A stretch of 9,800 nt of DNA from CAJBVG01 sp943360385. GTDB taxonomy: Bacteria; Bacteroidota; Bacteroidia; Sphingobacteriales; Sphingobacteriaceae. The stretch lies in NCBI GenBank assembly GCA_943360385.1, contig CALRIM020000117.1, positions 1 to 9,800 on the forward strand, given 5' to 3'. A program made the translations under genes and the position numbers. Shown one piece after another: positions 1 to 5,099 of the stretch. Numbering within the stretch: position 1 is the first letter of the stretch; each line of letters opens with the position of its first letter. Under the pieces are notes generated by a model that saw nothing but the letters and a program-made list of their open reading frames with translations, was not told the DNA's origin and searched no databases.

Positions 1-1427
1 AAATCGCTGACCCATAAAAATGATTGCTGACGTAGTTCTATTGATGAAGGGAAGAAGAAGAAGAAGGCAAACAATATTGGCATTTGTAATAACAAAGGAA
101 CGCAACCGCCCAATGGATTTACACCTGCTTTTTTGTACAACTTCATGTATTCTTGTTGCAATTTAGCTTGATCATCGTCACCAACTTTAGCTTTAATCTC
201 ATCCATTTCTGGTTTTAAGATTCTCATTTTCGCTGTAGATAAATACGAACGATAGGTAAGTGGAGATAATACTAATTTCAACAATAAGGTTAATATTAGA
301 ATGATAATACCGAAGTTCCAATTTAAGCTTTGTAAGCTATTAAATACTGGAATTACGGCATATCTGTTGATGTATTTTAATGGACCCCAACCTAAATTAA
401 TTTGTTTCTCTAAGCCAATATTAAATGCCTCAAGAGTATTGAAATGGTTAGGTCCGAAGTAAAATTGCATTGCATAACTTTCCTGTGCTTTGTGTGCATA
501 CGGAATAGTTAAGGCCATTTTCATTTTCTTAACATTCGTAGAGTTCAAATCAGTTGCTGTTTCTACTTCACCAGCTTCAAATTTAGTTTTCGATATTAAT
601 ACAGAAGAAAAATAATGTTGTTTAAATGAAACCCAATTAATACCGTTGCTAAGTTTTTCGTTTACATCTTTTGCAGGGTTTATGTAATCATAATCCTCAT
701 TTGTAAAACGATAGTAAACAGTGGTGTTCTGACGCTCCATTTTCATGTCCTTCTCGTTTTTAGGAGCAACTATTCCCCAATTTAAATCGAAATAAGAATT
801 GTTTGCAGCAATTACATTTTCCATATTATGCGTTTCAATATTGAAACCAAGCATATATGAATTACCCTTTAAACTATACACAAAATCCATGTATTTATCG
901 GCAGAAGCAGATAAACGGAAACGAATTTCATTTGAGTCAGTTCCTTGAACTTGGAACGCTTTTCCTACTGGTAGGAAATAATACTCGGAAGTATTGGTTA
1001 ATTGACCTTTAGCATAAAAACGAATATTGAATTCATTTTGTGCACCGTCAAATAACATCAACTGTTTTTTATCCCAAGTCTTGTATTCTTTTAACTCTAC
1101 AGAATAAACTCTACCACCCTTATTACTAATAGTAGCTTTTATTTTTTCGTTCTCAATTACAGTGAACTCTTCGTTACCAGATTTATGTGTTCCGAATAAA
1201 CCAGTTGTATCTACAGCTGAGGAAGCACTAGCATTTACTGCAGTATCTTTGTTATCTGTAGTGGTTTTTACACTGTCTTTAATTACCACTCCACTTTTTG
1301 CAGTGTTTAAGGAATCAGTGTCTTTTTTGTATTGATTTAATTCTTGTTCTGAAGGTTGTAGGTAAAAACTAAAACCAATTAAAATTACGGCTATAATTAA
1401 TAGCCCTGTAAAGGTATTTCTGTCCAT
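1..1427 (-). CDS. yidC: Membrane protein insertase YidC/Oxa1 family (3' end cut by window edge)
   Basis: YidC inserts and folds proteins in the inner membrane, alone or with SecYEG. About 475 codons are present from ATG at 1427; Bacteroidota YidC is usually about 600 residues, so the last membrane segments lie beyond the left edge. Visible parts: an N-terminal membrane anchor (residues about 5-23, after MDRNTF), a Ser/Thr/Lys-rich linker, a large periplasmic domain (about 60-350), a second membrane segment (about 372-392), then the family signature TAKMRIL, whose Arg402 matches the conserved groove arginine of E. coli YidC. A cytoplasmic coiled stretch and the motif NPLGGCVPLLLQMPI follow, then five Phe residues and PSSIELR. 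The frame is open without a stop to position 1. It lies 52 nt downstream of pyrG on the same strand and has its own promoter. Identification is secure from the motifs. Confidence 0.96.
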   Translation of the reverse strand, partial: MDRNTFTGLLIIAVILIGFSFYLQPSEQELNQYKKDTDSLNTAKSGVVIKDSVKTTTDNKDTAVNASASSAVDTTGLFGTHKSGNEEFTVIENEKIKATISNKGGRVYSVELKEYKTWDKKQLMLFDGAQNEFNIRFYAKGQLTNTSEYYFLPVGKAFQVQGTDSNEIRFRLSASADKYMDFVYSLKGNSYMLGFNIETHNMENVIAANNSYFDLNWGIVAPKNEKDMKMERQNTTVYYRFTNEDYDYINPAKDVNEKLSNGINWVSFKQHYFSSVLISKTKFEAGEVETATDLNSTNVKKMKMALTIPYAHKAQESYAMQFYFGPNHFNTLEAFNIGLEKQINLGWGPLKYINRYAVIPVFNSLQSLNWNFGIIILILTLLLKLVLSPLTYRSYLSTAKMRILKPEMDEIKAKVGDDDQAKLQQEYMKLYKKAGVNPLGGCVPLLLQMPILFAFFFFFPSSIELRQQSFLWVSD

Positions 1428-1448
1428 CTCTTATCTTAAAATAGGGTG

Positions 1449-1479
1449 CAAACCTAGTGAATAATAGGGGTAAAAGCAA
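1449..1479 (-). promoter_or_regulatory. Bacteroidota-type promoter of yidC
   Basis: Read on the minus strand, TTG (1479-1477) is followed by 20 nt and then TAGGTTTG (1456-1449), an exact match to the Bacteroidota -7 consensus TAnnTTTG with a -33 TTG. The -33 triplet directly follows the pyrG stop codon. Transcription would begin near 1442, giving a leader of about 15 nt before the yidC ATG. The same 20-nt spacing occurs at the arsR promoter in this window. The match is seen in sequence; promoter activity is inferred. Confidence 0.7.
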
Positions 1480-3096
1480 TTATTTCCTTTTACCATACTT
1501 ATGTTCTGCTGCTGCCTCTACAAACTTCACAAAAAGTGGGTGAGGATTGGCTACAGTACTTTTTAGTTCGGGGTGAAATTGGCCTCCTACAAAGAATGGG
1601 TGGTTTTTCAATTCAATAATTTCAACCAAACCAGTGTCTGGGTTTATTCCTGAAGTAATCATTCCCGAATCGTTAAACTGTTTAATGTATTTATTATTAA
1701 ACTCGTAACGGTGGCGGTGACGTTCTTTTATGCGTGATTTTCCGTAAATAGCATATGCTTTAGACCCTTTTTGAATTTCGCAAACATAAGATCCTAAACG
1801 CATGGTTCCCCCTTTGTTTTTTATCTTTTTTTGCTCTTCCATCATATCTATTACTGGGTATTTAGATGTTTCATCCATCTCTGTAGAATGCGCACCTTTC
1901 ATTTTCAAAACATTTCTTGCATATTCTATCACAGCACATTGCATACCCAAACAGATGCCGAAGAATGGAATGTTATTTTCTCTGACAAATTTTATGGCTT
2001 CCAATTTTCCTTCAATTCCTCTACTACCAAATCCTGGAGCAACTAAAACACCATGTAAATGCCCTAGTTTTTCTTTAACATTATCTTCATTGATGTTTTC
2101 AGAATGGATGTATTCTACAACCACCTTGCATTCATTAGCTGCACCTGCATGAATAAAAGATTCTGTTATAGATTTGTAAGCGTCTGGTAACTCTACATAT
2201 TTACCTACAAGTCCTACACGAACATCTTTTGTTGGATTTTTTAATCTTCCTAAAAAGTCTTTCCATGACTCTAAATCAGGCTCCCCGTTTAATGGCAACT
2301 TTAATTTAGTTAAAACGGTTTTATCTAAATTCTCTTTCAACATTAACAATGGAACATCGTAAATTGTAGAAGCATCGATAGATTCTATAACTGAATTTAT
2401 GTTCACGTTACAGAATAATGCAATTTTTTTACGTATTTCTTGATTAATGGAATGCTCGGTTCTACAAACTAGAATATCGGGTTGAATACCATATTCCAAA
2501 AGCATTTTCACCGAATGTTGTGTTGGTTTTGTTTTTAATTCACCAGCAGCTGCTAAGAAAGGGATAAGAGTTAAGTGTATAACTATTGCATTACTACTAC
2601 CTATTTCCCATTTAAACTGACGAACAGCCTCAATGTAAGGAAGTGATTCAATATCGCCTACAGTGCCACCTAATTCAGTAATAACAATATCGTAATTGCC
2701 AGATTCTCCTAGCAATTTCATGTTACGTTTAATTTCGTCGGTAATGTGTGGAATTACTTGAACCGTTTTTCCTAAATATTTCCCTTCACGCTCTTGGTTA
2801 ATTACGTTTTGGTAAATTCTACCAGTAGTAATGTTATTGGCTTGAGAAGTTGGAACGTTTAAGAAACGCTCATAGTGACCTAAATCCAAATCTGTTTCGG
2901 CACCGTCATCGGTTACATAACATTCTCCATGTTCATATGGATTCAATGTTCCTGGGTCGATGTTAATGTAAGGGTCGAACTTTTGGATGGTAACTCTGTA
3001 GCCTCTAGATTGTAATAGTTTGGCTAAAGAAGCGGAGATGATGCCCTTTCCTAATGAGGAAGTAACACCGCCCGTAACAAAAATGTATTTGGTCAT
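1480..3096 (-). CDS. pyrG: CTP synthase (glutamine-hydrolysing)
   Basis: Converts UTP to CTP using ATP and glutamine, the last step of de novo pyrimidine nucleotide synthesis, in the cytoplasm. The 538-residue length is normal. The N-terminal synthase domain (1-270) has the start MTKYIFVTGGVTSSLGKG with its P-loop, the block DDGAETDLDLGHYERF with Asp71, and ITELGGTVGDIES with Glu141; Asp71 and Glu141 match the Mg-binding pair of E. coli. The C-terminal class I glutamine amidotransferase domain (about 290-538) has the nucleophile Cys382 in FFGICLGMQ and the His508/Glu510 pair in GGQFHPE. All catalytic residues are present and the gene looks intact. The start is fixed by the conserved N-terminus. 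pyrG is followed by yidC on the same strand. A candidate promoter lies about 50 nt upstream. Confidence 0.98.
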   Translation of the reverse strand: MTKYIFVTGGVTSSLGKGIISASLAKLLQSRGYRVTIQKFDPYINIDPGTLNPYEHGECYVTDDGAETDLDLGHYERFLNVPTSQANNITTGRIYQNVINQEREGKYLGKTVQVIPHITDEIKRNMKLLGESGNYDIVITELGGTVGDIESLPYIEAVRQFKWEIGSSNAIVIHLTLIPFLAAAGELKTKPTQHSVKMLLEYGIQPDILVCRTEHSINQEIRKKIALFCNVNINSVIESIDASTIYDVPLLMLKENLDKTVLTKLKLPLNGEPDLESWKDFLGRLKNPTKDVRVGLVGKYVELPDAYKSITESFIHAGAANECKVVVEYIHSENINEDNVKEKLGHLHGVLVAPGFGSRGIEGKLEAIKFVRENNIPFFGICLGMQCAVIEYARNVLKMKGAHSTEMDETSKYPVIDMMEEQKKIKNKGGTMRLGSYVCEIQKGSKAYAIYGKSRIKERHRHRYEFNNKYIKQFNDSGMITSGINPDTGLVEIIELKNHPFFVGGQFHPELKSTVANPHPLFVKFVEAAAEHKYGKRK

Positions 3097-3148
3097 TGCT
3101 GATTAATTGAGAAAATACCTGCCGATTTGCAAGTATTGTTACGGGATT

Positions 3149-3179
3149 CAAAAGTAAGAAAATTGTTGGGATTTTGGAA
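3149..3179 (-). promoter_or_regulatory. Candidate promoter of pyrG
   Basis: On the minus strand TACTTTTG (3156-3149) matches the Bacteroidota -7 element TAnnTTTG exactly. At the 20-nt spacing used by yidC and arsR the -33 position reads TTC rather than TTG, so only two of three bases fit. Transcription would start near 3142, leaving a leader of about 45 nt. The rest of the pyrG upstream gap (3097-3202) shows no hairpin or riboswitch I could recognise. Confidence 0.45.
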
Positions 3180-3202
3180 GGCTGTGGAGAAAATGTTAGT
3201 AG

Positions 3203-3279
3203 TTCGTTTGCTCGTTTGCTCATGTGCTCGTATGCTCATAAATTATTAAAATGAGCACACGAGCACACTAGCAAACGAA
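3203..3279. repeat. Palindrome built from degenerate 8-bp tandem units, next to the doxX stop
   Basis: The left arm (3203-3239) contains four tandem octamers ending in GCT or GCTC (CGTTTGCT, CGTTTGCT, CATGTGCT, CGTATGCT, then CAT). After an 11-nt AT-only loop (3240-3250) the right arm (3251-3279) is the reverse complement of a three-unit version (CGTTTGCT, AGTGTGCT, CGTGTGCT, CAT). The arms pair over most of their length if one octamer is bulged out on the left; the innermost 13 bp have one mismatch. The right arm ends 1 nt from the doxX stop codon, so the RNA of the doxX operon would end in a long hairpin, possibly acting as a terminator or 3'-end stabiliser. There is no strong U-tract after it. 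The structure is seen directly; its function is inferred. Confidence 0.8.
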
Positions 3280-3280
3280 T

Positions 3281-3643
3281 TTATGAGCTAATTCTTTGGT
3301 TATAAATGTAAGATGCAATCATCACCCCAAATATAGGTATCATGGTTAGCATACCATTATCCCAACCGTTTACCATTAAATTAGAATAAACAGCACCTAT
3401 TAGATCAAAAGTTAAACCTGCATAAGCCCATTCTCTGATTTTTGGGAAACCTGGGACTAATAAAGCGATACTTCCCAAAAGTTTGAGTACTCCAATAAAA
3501 GGAATAAAATACTCAGGGTATCCCAGTTGAGTGATAAAATCCATCGCCTCTTTTTGCTTTAATATGTCTGGTATAGCAGACATCGCCATGAAGCCTGCGA
3601 ATAGGATAGTGGTTATCCAGTAAATTGTTTTTGTTCTCTTCAT
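3281..3643 (-). CDS. DoxX-like integral membrane protein
   Basis: A 120-residue protein with four hydrophobic segments (about 7-24, 46-65, 72-90 and 98-115), the layout of the small DoxX-like family. The motif GVLKLLGSIALLVPGFPKIREWAY between segments 2 and 3, and the AYAG-FDLIGAVYS stretch in segment 3, are typical of that family. The biochemical role is not established; some relatives are linked to redox or sulfur stress. It is the last gene after arsR and the AHSA1-VOC fusion, 89 nt downstream of the latter. I see no good promoter in that gap, so co-transcription is likely. ArsR, SRPBCC, VOC and DoxX genes commonly travel together in Bacteroidota. The start at 3643 (MKRTKTIYW) is the natural one before the first membrane segment; no strong ribosome binding site is visible. 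Confidence 0.85.
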   Translation of the reverse strand: MKRTKTIYWITTILFAGFMAMSAIPDILKQKEAMDFITQLGYPEYFIPFIGVLKLLGSIALLVPGFPKIREWAYAGLTFDLIGAVYSNLMVNGWDNGMLTMIPIFGVMIASYIYNQRISS

Positions 3644-3657
3644 AAATCTAGTTTTAA

Positions 3658-3678
3658 GTATTGAGTATTGAGTATTGA
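3658..3678. repeat. Three exact tandem copies of a 7-bp unit upstream of doxX
   Basis: GTATTGA occurs three times head to tail (3658-3664, 3665-3671, 3672-3678), starting 15 nt upstream of the doxX start codon. On the transcribed strand this reads as three TCAATAC units in the short leader between the fusion gene and doxX. It is too short to be a known element. Slippage could change the spacing ahead of doxX. Confidence 0.85.
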
Positions 3679-3716
3679 GAAGGTTAATTCATCTCTAATT
3701 TGTTATTATTTTTTTG

Positions 3717-3732
3717 TCAGCATATCAGCATA
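3717..3732. repeat. Two tandem copies of an 8-bp unit directly after the fusion-gene stop codon
   Basis: TCAGCATA is present twice without a gap (3717-3724, 3725-3732), touching the stop codon of the AHSA1-VOC gene. On the coding strand it reads TATGCTGA twice, an octamer similar in form (NNNNGCT + 1) to the units of the palindrome after doxX. Confidence 0.8.
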
Positions 3733-4698
3733 TTATTTCTGTAAGAAATTCAGCATCCAATTTATACCATACTTATCTGTAAAACTACCAAAATAGGATC
3801 CGAAAAACATATCTGCCATAGGCATATCAATTTTTCCTCCTGCCGATAATTCATTAAATAATCGGTCAGTTTCTTCTCTCGTTTCTGGTTCTAACGAAAT
3901 ATGCATGTTATTTCCTTGAGTTAAAGTAAAGCCCATTTCTTTTGGCGCATCCGTTGCCATTAAAACATGATTACCCAAAGTTGGTAACTCAACATGTAGC
4001 ACCATGTTTTTTATGTTCTCTGGAACTGGCTCGTGATTTGATTCTGCAGGGATATCTCCAAATCGTTGGATGCCATTTCCGTTAAATTCTGTTCGGAATA
4101 CTTTTTTATAAAACAACATAGCTTCTTCTGTATTTCCAGGGAAATTTAGATAGGTACATACTCTCGCTTTTGAATCGGTTTTTAGTTCAGATCTTAATTT
4201 AAATTTTGCAGCGAAGTATTCATCCAAATTACTCAAGGCCATGGTAAATCCTTCTTTAAATCCTAAGTTAATTATTTTTTCGAGTCCATCTAAATCATCA
4301 AAAATATTATTTATTTCCACTAAGGTATGTTCCCCTTTGTCGTGAAATGTTACATTCCATTGTGTTCTCGGAAAATCAGTATTTATATTTCCATCTACAT
4401 CGCAAAAGGCATCCAGCCCGTTGTAATATTCGTGAGTTACAATTTTTATATAATCTGCACGACACCAATGGCATTCATTTTCTGGTGAGATCATTCCGTA
4501 AAACCAAGTTCCACCTTCTCTAAAATCCATAGATTTAGTGACTGTTTTATAAGGTTTTGGTGCCCACCATTGATCTAATATTTCTGGATTAGTCCAAGCT
4601 TCCCAAACAATTTCTTTTGGAGCTGCGAACTCTCTTTTTACGTTAATGGTTTTCGTTTCTTTCTTTACTGTGAAATCGAATTGAAGGATGTTGTTCAT
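3733..4698 (-). CDS. SRPBCC (AHSA1-like) domain fused to a VOC/PhnB-like domain
   Basis: A 321-residue cytoplasmic protein made of two families usually encoded separately. Residues about 16-165 are an SRPBCC/AHSA1-type ligand-binding domain, shown by REFAAPKEIVWEAWTNPEIL and the WWAPK motif, then FREGGTWFYGM and the closing helix EGFTMALSNLDEYFA. Residues about 179-320 are a vicinal-oxygen-chelate (PhnB / 3-demethylubiquinone methyltransferase-like) domain, with YLNFPGNTEEAMLFYKKVF near its start and FGSFTDKYGINWMLNF at its end. A short charged linker (about 166-178) joins them. Neither domain's substrate can be told from sequence, and 'methyltransferase' names given to such VOC proteins are unreliable. 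The start codon overlaps the arsR stop by 4 bp (ATGA), implying translational coupling. The frame is continuous through the junction, so this is a fusion and not a pair of genes. Binding of a small hydrophobic compound is an inference from the domain type. Confidence 0.88.
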   Translation of the reverse strand: MNNILQFDFTVKKETKTINVKREFAAPKEIVWEAWTNPEILDQWWAPKPYKTVTKSMDFREGGTWFYGMISPENECHWCRADYIKIVTHEYYNGLDAFCDVDGNINTDFPRTQWNVTFHDKGEHTLVEINNIFDDLDGLEKIINLGFKEGFTMALSNLDEYFAAKFKLRSELKTDSKARVCTYLNFPGNTEEAMLFYKKVFRTEFNGNGIQRFGDIPAESNHEPVPENIKNMVLHVELPTLGNHVLMATDAPKEMGFTLTQGNNMHISLEPETREETDRLFNELSAGGKIDMPMADMFFGSYFGSFTDKYGINWMLNFLQK

Positions 4699-5015
4699 TT
4701 CTTTTTGCTTTTTAGGTTTAACAATATTGTATCTAGTTCATTGAATCGGTTTTCCCACATTGCTCGGAACTGAGAAAGCCATTTATCTATTTCTTTCATT
4801 TTATCAATATGTAGTTGATAGTGTATTTCTCTTCCGCTTTGAGCCGGTTTCACCAACTCACATTCAGTTAAAATCTTTAAATGTTTAGAAACTGCTTGCC
4901 TCGAACTTTCAAAATGTTCTGCTAAAGCATTTGGCGTCATCGCTTGAACTGCCAATAATGTTAATATTGCCCTTCTAGTAGGGTCGGCAATGGCCTGAAA
5001 AACATCTCTACGCAT
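4695..5015 (-). CDS. ArsR-type winged-helix repressor of the SRPBCC-linked group
   Basis: A 106-residue DNA-binding regulator. It begins MRRDVFQAIADPTRRAIL, the usual N-terminus of this group, followed by the helix-turn-helix at about 26-49 (MTPNALAEHF, then SSRQAVSKHLKIL) and the wing at about 52-68 (LVKPAQSGREIHYQL). There is one cysteine (Cys52) and no ELCVCDL-type metal site, so arsenic or metal sensing is unlikely. An in-frame ATG at 5048 would add 11 residues, but it lies inside the -7 promoter element (5046-5053), upstream of any transcript from that promoter; ATG at 5015 also fits the family N-terminus. The gene overlaps the AHSA1-VOC gene by 4 bp and probably controls its own operon through the inverted repeats upstream. 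Confidence 0.9.
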   Translation of the reverse strand: MRRDVFQAIADPTRRAILTLLAVQAMTPNALAEHFESSRQAVSKHLKILTECELVKPAQSGREIHYQLHIDKMKEIDKWLSQFRAMWENRFNELDTILLNLKSKKK

Positions 5016-5026
5016 AATTTCTATTA

Positions 5027-5072
5027 ATTTGCAACTGATTGATTGCAAATATATATGAAACTATTCAGTTGC
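5027..5072. promoter_or_regulatory. Inverted-repeat operator candidate of the arsR operon
   Basis: Two overlapping dyads are visible. ATTTGCAA (5027-5034) and TTGCAAAT (5043-5050) form a perfect 8-bp inverted repeat with an 8-bp spacer, covering the -7 element and the likely transcription start. GCAACTGA (5031-5038) and TCAGTTGC (5065-5072) form a second perfect 8-bp inverted repeat whose far arm reaches the -33 region. The core TTGC/GCAA recurs a third time as TTGCGCAA (5069-5076). ArsR-family dimers bind such dyads over promoters and repress, so autoregulation is the likely role. The repeats are seen directly; binding is inferred. Confidence 0.65.
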
Positions 5073-5076
5073 GCAA
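5046..5076 (-). promoter_or_regulatory. Bacteroidota-type promoter of the arsR operon
   Basis: On the minus strand TTG (5076-5074) is followed by 20 nt and TATATTTG (5053-5046), an exact TAnnTTTG. Transcription would start near 5040, giving a leader of about 25 nt to the ATG at 5015. The promoter is interleaved with the operator dyads. The spacing equals that at yidC. Confidence 0.72.
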
Positions 5077-5099
5077 ATTTATTTTCAAATAAAATATAT

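Noticed and set aside
51..66. Five GAA repeats
   Set aside because: They encode five Phe in a yidC membrane segment, a region that is Phe-rich in this family; no sign of phase variation.
1802..2152. Open frame of 116 codons on the plus strand
   Set aside because: It lies wholly opposite the pyrG amidotransferase domain and its translation has no recognisable domain; it is an antisense shadow.
3005..3223. Open frame of 72 codons on the minus strand overlapping the pyrG start and the octamer repeat
   Set aside because: It is out of frame with pyrG, includes the intergenic palindrome and pyrG promoter, and its product resembles nothing known.
3203..3279. Possible small CRISPR array
   Set aside because: Units are 8 bp and contiguous with no spacers, and there is no cas gene; it is a tandem and inverted micro-repeat.
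4695..5015. Arsenic or metal resistance operon
   Set aside because: The regulator has a single cysteine and no metal-binding motif, and no arsenate reductase or efflux gene is nearby.
5078..5093. AT-only palindrome (TTTATTT/AAATAAA) just after the lipase stop
   Set aside because: Seven A-T pairs with a 2-nt loop would form a very weak hairpin, and such palindromes are expected by chance here; not called as a terminator.
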